Source of the DNA: Vitellaria paradoxa
Lineage: Eukaryota; Streptophyta; Magnoliopsida; Ericales; Sapotaceae
Length of the DNA stretch: 64,000 nt
Assembly (NCBI GenBank): GCA_019916065.1
Contig: CM034236.1
Span: 53,596,690 to 53,660,689 of the forward strand
Direction: 5' to 3'
In this document: in pieces, positions 11,743-23,735 of the stretch
Position numbering within the stretch: the first letter of the stretch is position 1
How the letters are laid out: each line of letters starts with the position of its first letter
The notes under the pieces: generated by a model
Database searches by the model: none
The model's input: the letters and a program-made list of their open reading frames with translations, nothing else
What the model was told of the DNA's origin: nothing
Translations under genes and position numbers: made by a program

Positions 11743-12369
11743 TCAACCAGTCGTCCGTATAGATGTCATTGCTCTATCATACATGTCCTTTATCGCCTCA
11801 ATATATGCGACACACGCTCCTTTCTTTTTCAATACTCTGCATAGAATCTCCCTAGGAACCCGATCATATGCCTTCTCTAAATCGATGAACACCATATGTA
11901 AATCTTTTTGACCTTCTCTATACTGTTCCATTAACCTCCTCAAGAGAAAGATAACCTCCATGGTTGATCTTCCAGGCATGAAACCAAATTGGTTCTCTGA
12001 AATGTTTGTTGTTCTTCTTAGTCTTCTCTCAATAATTCTCTCCCATAATTTCATCATATGGCTCATCAATTTAATCCCGCGGTAGTTCGCACAGTTCTGA
12101 ATATCTCCTTTGTTCTTGTATATGGGTATAAGAATACTTTTCCTCCATGCATCGGGCATCTTCTTGCTCTTTAGCACTACATTAAAAAGTTTTGTCAACC
12201 AACTTATGCCATCCTCTCTTAAGCACCTCCAAACCTCAATAGGGATACCATCTGGCCCAACCGCTTTCCCATTCTTCATCATTTTTAATACTTCTGTTAC
12301 TTCTTCCCTACTGATCCTTCTATAGAACATAAAATTTAATTCTTCCCTAAAAGTGGTAAACTGTCCCAA
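11743..12369 (-). pseudogene. LINE reverse transcriptase fragment (fingers and palm)
   Basis: The longest open piece (208 residues) contains clear non-LTR reverse transcriptase motifs in order: [76 protein letters not shown] and [15 protein letters not shown]. The Asp of FIDLEKAYD is the first catalytic aspartate. Coding homology extends further 5' on the minus strand (to about 12700), out of this ORF. It also extends 3', where the active-site box reads FTDD (near 11610-11625) rather than FADD/YADD. Reverse transcribed RNA would be the element's own. The copy is defective. Confidence 0.85.
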
Positions 12370-13398
12370 ATGTATGTCACTACTACTGCTTTCGTTAAAT
12401 AACTTATAGAAGTAGCTCTTCCAACGCTCCTTTATCTCCTCTTCCTTTACTAATACCTTTTCATCATCATCCTTAATGCATTTAACTTGGTTTAAATCCT
12501 TGGTCCGTCTATCACTAAATTTAGCAAGCTTGAATATCTCTCTTTCGCCCTCCTTAGTGTCAAGTCGCCTATATAAATCCTCAAATGTCTTTGCCTTAGC
12601 CTCACTAACTGCCTTTTTGGTTTCTCTTCTAACTTATCTATACCTCTCCAAGTTCGCTTCATTTCGATCGTTTTGCTAAAATTTAACTCCGCCTATGTTT
12701 TTTTTCATGGCCGGTCCCAAGCCCGGATAAAGGAGGAGGGTTGTGTTAGGTAGTCGACAATCAGCGTAAAACTTTGTCGAATTTTTTTATGAATTTTCAA
12801 AGTTTAGCATTAGGTAAGTTGTTAAAATTGAAATTTTCAATAAAAATCGATTGATCGTCTGAAAAATTGAATTGTAAAATCGTAACCAACTGGCGAAAGG
12901 GATGGATGAAGGGGTTTTCTATGCCAGCTGAAACTGATTAGTTGAATGGTTAACTAACTAACGGAAGAGATAGGCGAAAGGGTTTGCTATTGGACTATTT
13001 TGGCTTAATCGGAGGAAATGTTTAATATCACGACTAGCTGAAAGTGATTAGTCAAATAGATACTCGTGATTCGCTTAGGGATCAGTGTGTGGGACGCGTG
13101 CTAGTAACCTGAGGAGTTTGTTATTCTCATAAATTTCGAAAGGCTTATAGAAAAATTTTTCTCCATTACCAAAAAAAAAAAAAAAAAAAAGAGAGAAAAA
13201 AAAGATTTTTTACTTATATGCTACAACATATCATCTGAAAATACAGTTTATTATATAATAATTTCTTCACTTAAAAGCTTTTTTTTAATAAATAAATAAT
13301 TTTATTAATATGGGAAAAGATTAAAATGACATCAAGAAAATTTCATGCACCAAAATCTACCTATTTAACAAAATGAACCCTAGAGAAAACTAACAAAA

Positions 13399-13532
13399 GA
13401 TGAAAAGTTCTGAAAATTATTAAAAAATACTAAAAATTTTTAAAAGTTATTTATTTTTTATCTCACTGTACAAATTACGAACCAATAATTTTTATCAAAT
13501 TTTATCACTTTTTGTCACTCTAAACGTTCCCT
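13399..13532. mobile_element. MITE family A copy (left end degraded)
   Basis: It carries the family interior 'CAAATTACGAACCAATAA' and right end 'GTCACTCTAAACGTTCCCTT', matching 10639-10786. The left terminal repeat is missing, probably because it was cut by the tandem-duplication junction. Confidence 0.5.
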
Positions 13533-14130
13533 TAAAAAAAAAAAGGAGTTTACCATTAAGTAAGTTGTTAAAATCAAGATTTTCAATCAAAATTGACAGA
13601 GGGTTTGAAAAATTGAATTTTTAAATCGTAATCAACTAGCGGAAGAGATAGGCGAAAGTGCTTTTAATGTCACGACTAGCCGAAACTGATTAGTCGGATG
13701 ATTAACTAACTATCGGAATGGTTAACTAACTAGTGGAGGGGATAAGAGAAAGGGTTTGCTTCTGGAGTACTCTGGCTCAATCGGAGGAAACACTCAATGT
13801 CATGCCTACCCGAAACTGATTAGCCAGATGAGTGATGTGTGGAGCGAGTGCTAGCAACCTGAAAAGTTTGTTATCCTCATAAAACTTGAAAAACTTATAA
13901 GAAAATTTCTCCCCGTTATCACAAAAAAAAAAAAAGATTTTACTTATATGCTACGGCCTATTATCCGAAAATACAGTTTATTATATAATAATTTCTTCAA
14001 TTAAAGCTTCTCTTTTTAATAAATAAATAATTTTATTAATAAGGGAAAAGAGTAAAAACAAATATCAAGAAAATTTCATGCACCAAAATCTACCTATTTA
14101 ACAAAACGAACCTTAAAGAAAACTAACAAA

Positions 14131-15855
14131 AGATTCTATCTTTTGTTCTTTAACTTTTTTACCCAATTATACAGTTAAACTTTTTAAAGTATTTGATGTA
14201 ACTTGTATAATTGATATTAACATATTAATTTCATTTTAGTTTAATTTTATAAGATTATAAATATATTTATAACATTTTGTTATACTCAACGTTTTGATCT
14301 TAGCTATTACATTTAATTTAAGTTTGTCAATTTGGTGGAATAATATATATAGTCCTCAACTGTATAGTTTCGGAAAGAGTAATTTGGACAATCTAAGAAA
14401 TTTATTATAAAAAGTAATAAGTGAAACACTTATGGCCCATCACTCGAAAATGAAAAAAATTCTATATAAAATTATTTTGTTATTAATAAATTACTCAAAA
14501 ACTGCTTAATTTTTAAAATTCGTAAAATTACCCATAAAATCGGTACTTTATCGACTTTATGTCTAGAATCGAATTTTTACTTATTTTACTCAGATTAAGA
14601 TTTTTTATGCAATCATAAGACTTAAAAATTAAAATTGAGATTTTAACAATTTTGCTACTAGAATTATATAATATGCAATTGCCTTGAAAGCTGTCGGAGC
14701 AAGAAGAGTTTTTTAGCTTCTAGGTCGCGTGTCAACGATGCCAGGATTATGAGACACTTAGATGTGGTTAAGTAATGCTGTTATTTTTTTTTCTTAAGTT
14801 TATATGTTTATATTTTTATTGTTACTTTTTTTTTTTAAATAAAAATTAAAATTACGTTTAGAAATACAATTTTGTTTATAATTATTAATTTTTATTTTCA
14901 TAAAATATTGAATTTTATTAGTTTTTAAAATTAATTGAATTGAATAAGTATATTTTATATTAATTTAATGTAATTATATTATTCATCAGAAACAATTGAA
15001 TAAAATATAAGTATTATGTCATTTAATCTATTAAATGTAAAATATATTAATTATAATTTAATTATATTATTTACTAAAAGTAATTGAATAAAATATATTT
15101 GATAATAATTTAAACAATTTAATTACGATATTTGTTAAACATAATTTAATAAAATATAATTCATATTAAATAAATTAATAAAATAAAATTAATTATTAAA
15201 TTAATTATGATATTTATTAAAAATAATTTAGTAAAATTTATTTATATTAATTTATTTATTAAAGTAAATTAATATATTTTATTTTATTATTTATTAAAAA
15301 TAATTTAATAATATATTTTTCCTATTAATTAAATTAACTAATTTAATTTAATTATTTATTAGAAATAAATTAATAATATATATTACATATTAATTTAATT
15401 AAATTAATTTAACTATATTATTTATTAAAAATAATTTTAGTTTAATAAAATATTTGAATAAAATAATTTATTTTAATATGATTTAACAAAAATGTACAAA
15501 ATAATAGAATTGACAAAATACTTGTAACAGTGAAAAATCGAGTAAAAATACATTTTTTTTGTTTGCACTTTTTTGTTTAAGTTTTCATTTTTTGAGAAAT
15601 AAAAAACATAAACAGATTTAACAAATATATTTCTATTATCAGTTGACAAAATTTTGAAAACATAAATAAAAATATTACTAAATGGAGGCTTAAGGTTAAT
15701 TTATTTCACTCTCTCTTCCCACACAGTATTATGTTACTGATATTGAATCATGATTTCACTATTTATGCTGTGCCAATTTGTTCAACAATTCAAATGAAGA
15801 TGTGAAACTAGGTGATGTTTGGTTTTATCCTTCCCACCTAAGTCGTACGGTACTC
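14131..15855. other. AT-rich repeat-derived intergenic DNA
   Basis: No gene. The block 14050-14610 is a diverged copy of 29295-30125, where a nested MITE interrupts it. 14790-15480 is a very AT-rich repeat with related copies at 35860-36240 (inverted) and 38100-38470. The family is unknown and no protein domains were found. Confidence 0.5.
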
Positions 15856-16115
15856 CTGGTACGTGGGAGTCCGCAGCCGCTTCCCCGTAAGGGATGCGTT
15901 CAGGGCGAGGCACGCTCTGTGACCCTAACCAACAAAGGACCATAAAGGGTAAACTAGCCTAAACAAGCTCTGATTGACCGGTTCGACTGAGGGAACTGTT
16001 AGAAGTCCGCCACAATAAACGGAAGGTTGTCCCACTGAAAGGAGATTCAAATTCAGAACCTTAAGGTCCGAACCCATCAGTCGCTCCCGAACTCTACTCG
16101 ACCACCCTGAAAGGT
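15856..16115 (-). mobile_element. tRNA-derived SINE
   Basis: The 260-bp element is flanked by a 16-bp direct repeat, AAGTCGTACGGTACTC (15840-15855) and AAGTCGTATGGTACTC (16116-16131), one mismatch apart. On the minus strand the 5' end resembles a tRNA: GGTGGTCGAGTAGAGTTC (A-box region) followed by TTTGAATCTCC (B-box-like). The body, including 'TAGTTTACCCTTTA' and 'AACTGTTAGAAGTCC', is related to the SINE at about 40366-40615. Non-coding; mobilised by LINE machinery. Confidence 0.7.
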
Positions 16116-16135
16116 AAGTCGTATGGTACTCAAGG

Positions 16136-17870
16136 AAGGTGCGATCTGTTTACCAAGTTCCACCTTCATAAACGTAGTTCCCATTGTGACATTGAGTTAA
16201 ACATCTTGTTTCGTTTGTGTCCAAAATGCTGTATATTTCGCACGTGCACGATTAATTTCCTGATCACCCAAGATAATCCACTCAGTTTGAAATGAAAATG
16301 CTTCTCATTCTCAGTTGTGCAAACCTCTAACAGTTGGTTGAATCTACTGTCAGTCCTAATAAGCGGCGGATTCAGGGCGATTCCAATATTTTTATTGAAG
16401 GAGATACCTAACACTTAACAAGAGTAAAACAATCGATTTATTTTTACATAAAAGAGTAGGCAAAAAATGATGTTATTTTTAAAGAGAGAATAAATTATTT
16501 TTAAGTATTAACTGGTGAATATACTTTTCACGATTAATGGTTCAAGTACCAAAAATTTATTAGAGATGTTCCTCGCTACAAAATATATATATAATTATTA
16601 TTAAGTTTTATTATCTATAGAATTTATTGTGTTATATGCTATATTAACGTATAATATGAACAAAAGCATATAATTGTGTATTGAAAAAATATACTTTATT
16701 TCGTAAAAAATACCAAGTTTAATTCTTATGAATTTTTTTATGTTAAAAAAATTTTGAATTAACTTTAAAATTTTAATAAAGTCAAAATATTTAATTTTTA
16801 AGTAAAACTAAAATAGCATCGAGTGCATTTTTATAATTTTACATCGAAAATTGATGGAGTCAGTTGCTCCCCTTACTTTCATGTGACTCTGCCACCGGGC
16901 TTTTTTAGTCAATGGAAGTGAAAAATTCATGAAATAAATATTAGGGATATTTGGAGTTACAAAAATTAATGTAAATTTATAAAAATTATAATTTCGTAAT
17001 TTATATAATATGTAAAAAAATTTAAAATTTATAGAGTTTTAAATAGACCTATTATAAAAATAATTATTAATTTTTTTACTCTTGCAATCTTTCGTCTCTT
17101 TTACCTCACTCCTTAAAAAGTTATTTTTAACGAGTATATGAAAAAAATATTAATTCATTTGTAATTTTATGAAATATACATTATATTATTAAAATAAATA
17201 AAATTTTACAAAATAATATTTATCCCTATTAAGTACAACATGTCAACTATAATTTTGTAATTTTTCACAGGTTTAGAAATATAAAAGTCCGGAAATTGAT
17301 TCTTGAATACTCACGCGGCAAGCACTTTGAACTGTACATATTTGTATTTAACTGTATATGTTTGTAAGTAGGATATTATATATAATATAATTATGTAAGA
17401 CACGATAATTAGTTATGAAATTACCAATTTTGAAGAATAATTTTTATTATATTTATATTTTTTACAGATCTGGTTACTTTTTGTTTTTTAATTTTTCCAA
17501 ATTCAGCGGCAGCGGCCGCTACCGCTCGGCCACAGGTGGCTCTGCTAATGCGGCTAATATCCAACGCATTTGAAAGCAATCATTTTTACATTGCTGTATG
17601 AAGGCATCTGCTATATTTAAATGTGCAACGCAGAGAGATGACATGCTACAGACGGCCACGATTGTTCAATCTCACATTTGTGTGGGGCCATCTTATCCGA
17701 ATTCTCTGGACGGTCATGATTGTTCAATCTTTACCATCCATTTGTGTGGGCTCAATTCTGAAGGCGGTCAAGTTAGTGTATTCCTTAACACCTACACCTA
17801 CTGTTACATAAAAAAAATCAGCGTTCTAGGTGCAAGGTGTGTATTTTGGTTGAAATAAATTTGTGAAGAA
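16136..17870 (+). repeat. duplicated BLOS2 3' end, split by a 1.2-kb insertion
   Basis: 16136-16357 and 17562-17870 are colinear with 6473-6695 and 6701-7010. The match begins exactly at AAGGTGCGATCTG in the last BLOS2 exon, so only 36 coding bases were copied and no BLOS2 protein can be made. The intervening 16358-17561 is absent from the first copy and is therefore an insertion. Its junction is near CAGTCCTA/TCCAACGCATT. Confidence 0.8.
16358..17561. mobile_element. insertion of uncertain class in the duplicated block
   Basis: Defined by comparison with the uninterrupted copy at 6690-6705. It starts near AATAAGCGGCGGATTCAGG and ends near GCGGCTAATATCC. The part 16360-16905 ends in GACTCTGCCACCGGGC and has the look of a non-autonomous DNA element. 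A GC-rich patch, GCGGCAGCGGCCGC, lies at about 17506-17520. No protein was recognised and terminal repeats are unclear, so there may be more than one element. Confidence 0.5.
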
Positions 17871-17892
17871 GTTTATAACTTCGCTTGCAGTG

Positions 17893-18010
17893 ATAAAAAA
17901 TTTTTAAAATGATAAAAAAATATTAAAAAATTTTAAAAATTATTTATTTTTATTCCACTATACGAATTCATAACTTATTTCATTTTATTTCACTCTTTAT
18001 TACTATAAAC
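17893..18010. mobile_element. degraded MITE family A copy
   Basis: The interior 'CACTATACGAATTCATAAC' and end 'TTACTATAAACGTATCTTA' align with other family A copies. The left end is not recognisable. It is not present at the corresponding place in the first copy of the block. Confidence 0.4.
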
Positions 18011-18779
18011 GTATCTTATTTTTAAAAAATTTAAAAATAAGAATATTCATAAATAAATTATTTTTCTAATTTAATTATTTTTTATTTTTCAATTCTCATG
18101 ATTTTTGTCCCTTCTTTTCCTTCACAAACCAATCAATAGAAGTAATTTTAAAATTTCACCCTTTGACAGTTTTACATTTCCTTTTCCATTACTCCACACA
18201 TTACACCCTAATTAATGCTATTTTTATTTTGCTAAAGCTAATTTGGTGCGTGGAGAATAAAAAATTTGCTTTTATTTTATTTTTTTCTACTTTTTATATA
18301 AATAGAAGCATACGTGTATTTGTAATATAAATAAATGAATTGGCATTATTTCATGCGGTAATTACACTTTACCATTTATGGTTTAAATGAAAAATACACA
18401 ATATATCTCTCTTTAATTTAAAAATCAATACATAACTTTCTTATGATTTAGACTAAAATATAATATTATTTAAAAAATATTAGATTTAACTAGATTTATA
18501 TCACATGTGCCATATAAACTTTCATGTGATTGTCCAAAAAATATTGTTAAAAAAATAAAGCAAAATTGAGTCTCTTTGAAAAATAAAATAATGTTTTGTT
18601 TTAATATAAAAATGGATAAAAATGTACTTTTACAAAAAAAAAAAAAAAAATCAAGGATTAAACATTCTCCAATTTCAATTGAATAGTAAAAGTAGTTATA
18701 TATATTTTTTCACTTGAAATTAGTACAAAATAAAATATGGATACAAAATGATTAAAGTATTATTACAAATTATATTTTA

Positions 18780-18916
18780 AGGGTGCGTTTGATTTGCTAA
18801 AAATCACTTAAAATTTTGAAAACTTAAAAGTTATTCACTTTTTATTTTATTACACGAATTACGAACTCACAAATTATTTTATTTTATCTTATTTTTTGTC
18901 ATTACAAACGCACCCT
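18780..18916. mobile_element. MITE family A, best-preserved copy
   Basis: A perfect 12-bp terminal inverted repeat (AGGGTGCGTTTG / CAAACGCACCCT) bounds a 137-bp AT-rich element with no coding capacity. The interior 'TACACGAATTACGAACTCA' is the family hallmark. The short size and perfect ends support a DNA-transposon MITE. Flanks are too AT-rich to call the target-site duplication. Confidence 0.7.
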
Positions 18917-18977
18917 AAATGTCACTTACAACTAAAATAGTGGAACTAAGTATTATAAATAACTTTAAATAACTAAA

Positions 18978-19279
18978 GTGGCATTTGGGTTATTTTTCTA
19001 TTTTTTATTTTCTATTTTGAACTCATTTTCCATTTTACGTTTTTAAAAATAAGAAAAATAACTCAAAACTTATTTGGTTATTTGTGTTTTCAAGATTTGT
19101 TTTATAAAATAGAGAATACGTTTACACATAAAATGAAAAATGATAAAAAGTAGTTTTGAAAATTTTTAACTCAAAATAAGAAAAATCTCAAAATAAGAAA
19201 AATATCATTTTCTATTTAGTCGTTTTGAGATTTTTAACATATAAAATAAAAATAGAAAAATAAACCAAATGTCACTTAA
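18978..19279 (+). mobile_element. MITE family B copy
   Basis: Terminal inverted repeats of about 28 bp: AAGTGGCATTTGGGTTATTT on the left, and the reverse complement of the right end reads AAGTGACATTTGGTTTATTT. The interior matches 26975-27240 in inverted orientation ('CATTTTACGTTTTTAAAAAT', 'GTTTTCAAGAT'). Non-coding, about 300 bp. Confidence 0.65.
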
Positions 19280-22090
19280 TTTTTAGATAATGGTTTTAAA
19301 TTTATTATAAGAGTCATATATAAAATAATAAAATTAATTTTAAACACTTGTTATTAGATAAATCATTTGAACTCTTTATTCAAATTCATAAATATTATGG
19401 TAGCCAAATTGAAAATGATCGAAAATTTGTCATATACTTTAAATAGCGATTACAATTAGAACAGCGGAGCTAAATATTATAAATAAATTTATATAATTAT
19501 TTTTTGATAATTTTAAATTTATAACTTATTAGTTAAATCATTTAAATTAACTATAATTGTTATATAGAAATAATAAAATGATATTTAAATAATTATCCTT
19601 AAATCATATCAACTCTTTAAAACTATTAAATTTATAATTTATTAAAATGGTAAGAACTAAAGTGAAAAGCAGTGTAAGTTCTAATGGTAATTTTTTGAAA
19701 TTTAGATATATTTAAATTATGAAATAACCAATTACGTACTTGAACATGAGTGACATTTGTGACTAAAAATTAAATTTTAAAAAGAAATATACGAAACAGT
19801 TACATTAAAACTTGACAAGGCTGCAAAGTTTTGATTGTTATAATGAGAATTACAAAAGTCAATATAAAAAACTGTGTAAATTGTCTAATTTTCTTTGCTT
19901 CTTAATTAGACGATGTTCATCCATGGTCTTACAATTAATGGAGTTTGTCTGATTATTTTTAAACAGGATGTTTATTTTTTTATTATTATTTTTTAAATCT
20001 TAAGGTTTAACTTAACTGATATTACTCTTCAAAAATCACTAATTTGAGTTTTTTTCGAGTTACTGAACACAGGATGGAAAATTAATCGAGAACCGAAAAT
20101 TAATTGAGATATACACAAAATATATATACATACATATATATAGGCCGCACGTTCATTAACTCTAGAGTTGAGAATTAATCGAGGTGTGCGTAAAATATAT
20201 ACACATATATATATACTGGAAAAATGCGTCTGCATTGCATGCGTATGCTTGTTCTTTTATATCTAAATTTAAAAAATAAACTAACAATAAAAAAAATATT
20301 ATTTAAAAAAATAAAACCTATATTAAAATTTTTATATTTTTTTCATATTGAATGTCTTGATGATGAGTCTAACATTAAAAAATTATATAGTTTAATTGTT
20401 TCGTTTATGAAATTTATTGAGATCTATTCTCATAAATTTGATACTCGGGGTAGCATAAACACGCATATATATATATATTGATGTGTATATATTTATAATT
20501 ATGTAAAATTAAAAATTAATAAAGGTGTTGAAAATTAACTATAAAATATAGAAGATTTTGAGTTGCGAGTTAGAGTAAGATTATTCCCAAAAATTAAGTT
20601 GTTGATATGTTAAGGATGATTTTCAATAAATATAAACAAAAAGTAATGGTGAAATTAAAAAAATAATGGACCAAAAAATTTCATAAAAATCCTAAAGAAT
20701 CATATTCAAAATATATAAAAGATAATTTTAGTAGATATATGAATACATACGCACATCACAGACATTTAAATATATTATATGTCATATTATATATTTATTT
20801 TAGTTTTTAATAAAAATTTATATTAATAATCATTTAAGAAAAATAAGCAAAAAAATAAATACATAAATAAAAAATAATTTCAATTAAAAGAATATCATCT
20901 AATAAAAATAAGTATAATACGTTATTAATGAAAAAGTTAACAAAATTGAAATATGAAATTTTGTAATGTTTTGACAATTTTTTTATTATTATTGCACAAT
21001 AATATTTTTAAATTAAATAAAAAAATTTAAAAAATTATACCTGCTATATTTAAATAAACAAATTGAAAATAACCCCAGAAAGAGGGATCCATTAAAATTT
21101 AATATATAAAAATTTACATTTTAAGGATAATGAAAAAATATAATAAAATCTAAAAAATTATATAAACAATCATATTAAAGAATTAGAATAAAATTAAAAA
21201 AATCTTACCTTATATTTTTAAATGAACAATTGAAAAATATGATAAAAAATAAACTTTTTTTGAAATTTGATATACAAAAGAATTAACATTTTATTGGTAA
21301 TAAAAAATATAATAAAATTTAAAAACTTAATATTAACAATCACGTTAAAAAATAGAATAAGATCTAAAAAAGTAAGACTTAATATATTTTAATGAACGAA
21401 TTAAAAAATAAGTTGAAAAATAAATTCATAAACAAAAAATAATTTTTATATAAAGGAATATCATTTAATAAAAATAAATATAGCAAACTCATTCATATTC
21501 TTAATGACTCAAAAAATTAACGAATAATATTATATTCTGCGCACTTTTTCCTTCTTAATCATGTTAATTATAAATAAAAGTTATCGTAGTAAAATTTTAA
21601 CAAATTTTTTCTAAACGTGAATGCTATTTTATATATTTCTTTAGGTTTGATATATGTATTAAAATTTCATGTGAATTCGTATTATATTTTAAATAGGAAT
21701 ATATTACCTAATCGAATACACCTCAAATATTTGACAATTTGATCCCATGGCTCATTAAAAATTAATATATTGAAACTTAAAATATATAAGATTTGGTTTT
21801 TTTTGATAACATATTTTAATATCAAAAAATAATTTATTCATATTTTTTTTATCAGTTTTTATTATTTTTTTAATTGTCTTTTTTCCTGACATAAAAATAG
21901 AAAACACATTTAAAAATAAAATTTTGTTTACTGTAATTAAATTTATTTAAAGAAATATTTTATTTATCAAATATATTTTTTTAATTATTTTATAATTTAT
22001 TTATTATTAATAATAATTAATTTTAATAAGATACATAAATGAAGTATGTGAGTTGGGAATAAATTATCATTGAATAAAATTTAGGTTAAT
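19280..22090. other. AT-rich intergenic DNA, mostly insertion upstream of the intact F-box gene
   Basis: No gene. 19740-19975 matches 8700-8960, the ancestral upstream region of the F-box genes. From about 19975 the sequence departs and does not rejoin until about 23685. Within it, 'GAATTAATCGAGGTGTGCG'-like sequence is locally repeated (20080-20215). Short AT dinucleotide tracts occur at 20123-20142 and 20205-20216. Confidence 0.5.
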
Positions 22091-22094
22091 TTAA

Positions 22095-22871
22095 TAAAAT
22101 ATTTCAATAAAATACATATTTTAATAAAACGTATTTCAATATTAACATTATATTGAATTAGTCCCCGTGCTAAAAAAAAAAAAAAAGCTAAACATTAGTA
22201 AAATATTGAAACTTAAGTTTCCGTGCTTAAATGGATGAATCATATAAAATAAATAAATAAAAAGATTAATTGTATTAGAAGAATTAAAATAAAATAAAAA
22301 GAAAAAAGACTCACTTGCATGCTTAACCACCAGAAAGGCCCCAGAAGATAAGTATGCCCACCAACACTTGATCAAAACAAAAATCGAAGACAAACCCATT
22401 AATAAAAATGTAAAACCTAGAAATAAAAATCTTAAAAAAAAAATAGACAAAAAAAATTTCAAAGAAAAAGAGATAGAAAATAATCAACAGTTTTGATGTC
22501 TGAAACAAAAATAATTCACAATTAAGTGAAAATAAGAAAAACACCTATATGTATTTTTTATTGGAACACTCTCAAAATACCTATATGTATGAATGAATGA
22601 ACCAATCGAGTATGGACCAAACTTTGGATCACGAGCTAAATCTATCAAAAAATTAATTGTATCACTTAGAACGATTCAACCTTGTATGAACAATTTATTA
22701 GACGAAAAATCGAGAATAGCAGAGACGGAATAGGAAGTTTAATAAAACATATATATTTTAATAAAACATATTTCAATATTAACAATACACTGACTTAGTT
22801 CCCGTGATTTAAAAAAACAAAAATCAAACATTAGTAATATATTAAAACTTAAGTTCCTGTGAATGAATGGA

Positions 22872-22904
<33 letters not shown>

Positions 22905-23372
22905 GATTAATTGTATTAGAAGAATTAAAAAAAAAAAAAAAACTTCACTTGCATGCCCAATCACCGAAAAGACTTCAAAAGATAAGCATGGCCACCAACA
23001 CCTAATTAAAACAAAAATCGAAGACAAACCCATTAATGAAAATCCAAAACTTATAAAGAAAAATCTTAAAAAAAAAATAGACAGAAAAAATTTAAAAAAA
23101 AAAGATGAAAAATAATCACCTACTTTGATGCCAGAAGCAATAATAATTCCCGATTAAGTGAAAATAAGAAAAAATACTTATATATATTTTGGTTGGAACA
23201 CTTTCAAAATACCTATATGCATGAATGAATAAACCAATCGAGCATGGACCAAATTTTGGATCACGAGCTAAATCTATCCAAAAATTAATTGCATCACTCA
23301 AAACGATTCAATTTTGGACAAAATTTATTAGACAAAAAATTGAGAATAACAAAGACAGAATAAGAAATTGGA
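22095..23372 (+). repeat. tandem duplication, about 635-bp unit
   Basis: 22095-22740 and 22741-23372 align along their whole length in the same orientation. Shared landmarks include 'ACTTGCATGC', 'AATCGAAGACAAACCCATTA', 'GGATCACGAGCTAAATCTAT' and 'GAAAATAAGAAAAA'. The second unit has gained a (TAA)n tract at 22875-22902. No conserved ORF across the two copies, so it is probably non-coding. Confidence 0.8.
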
Positions 23373-23649
23373 ATTTTTTCTTTCTTCTTGATGATATAGT
23401 AAATATAAACTCAATTAATTCATCACGAAAAATTTTAGTAGAGTGGGATTATAAAATTGGATTAGTTGAATTAGAATTCAATTAAATTGAAAAAAAAAAA
23501 GATAATATACCATAATAAAGAATTCTAGTAAGGGTGGGTTACAATGTTAAATTAGAATTAGAACAATGAATGGATAAAGTTAAATTAAATTAAAAAAACA
23601 GGAATAAAGTAATAATTTTTTTTTTTCAAACATTGAAACTTTTTATAAT

Positions 23650-23677
23650 GATATATATATATATATATATATATATA
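23650..23677. repeat. AT microsatellite just upstream of the intact F-box gene
   Basis: About 28 bp of alternating AT immediately followed by ATAGGTCGCACGTTTT. A similar AT tract followed by ATAGGCCGCACGTTCA occurs at about 20123-20155, so the two may mark the edges of the inserted segment. Confidence 0.7.
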
Positions 23678-23735
23678 GGTCGCACGTTTTTATGGTGGGG
23701 CATATCATTCTCCTATTCTCTGTTACAAGGATCAA

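Larger units (their letters stand above)
10822..12800 (-). mobile_element. 5'-truncated RTE-like non-LTR retrotransposon (LINE)
   Basis: The 1,979-bp element is flanked by a perfect 17-bp target-site duplication, AGTTTAGCATTAGGTAA, at 10805-10821 and 12801-12817. The minus strand encodes reverse-transcriptase sequence. The 3' end near 10822 has a TTGGTTTGGTT tail instead of poly(A), as in RTE-type elements. The endonuclease region is missing, so the copy is 5'-truncated. Several stops and frameshifts make it inactive. It sits inside unit 1 of a tandem duplication. Confidence 0.85.
10651..14130 (+). repeat. tandem duplication, about 750-bp unit, first unit split by a LINE
   Basis: Unit 1 is 10651-10821 plus 12818-13398; unit 2 is 13399-14130. 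Both contain the MITE tail, 'GTAAGTTGTTAAAAT', several repeats of 'GAAACTGATTAG', the poly(A) tract and 'CATGCACCAAAATCTACC'. Unit 2 lacks the LINE, so the duplication came first. No coding region is seen in the unit itself. Confidence 0.75.

Noticed and set aside
22148..22544. Phe-rich minus-strand ORFs
   Set aside because: Arise from A-rich tandem repeat DNA; not conserved between the two repeat units.
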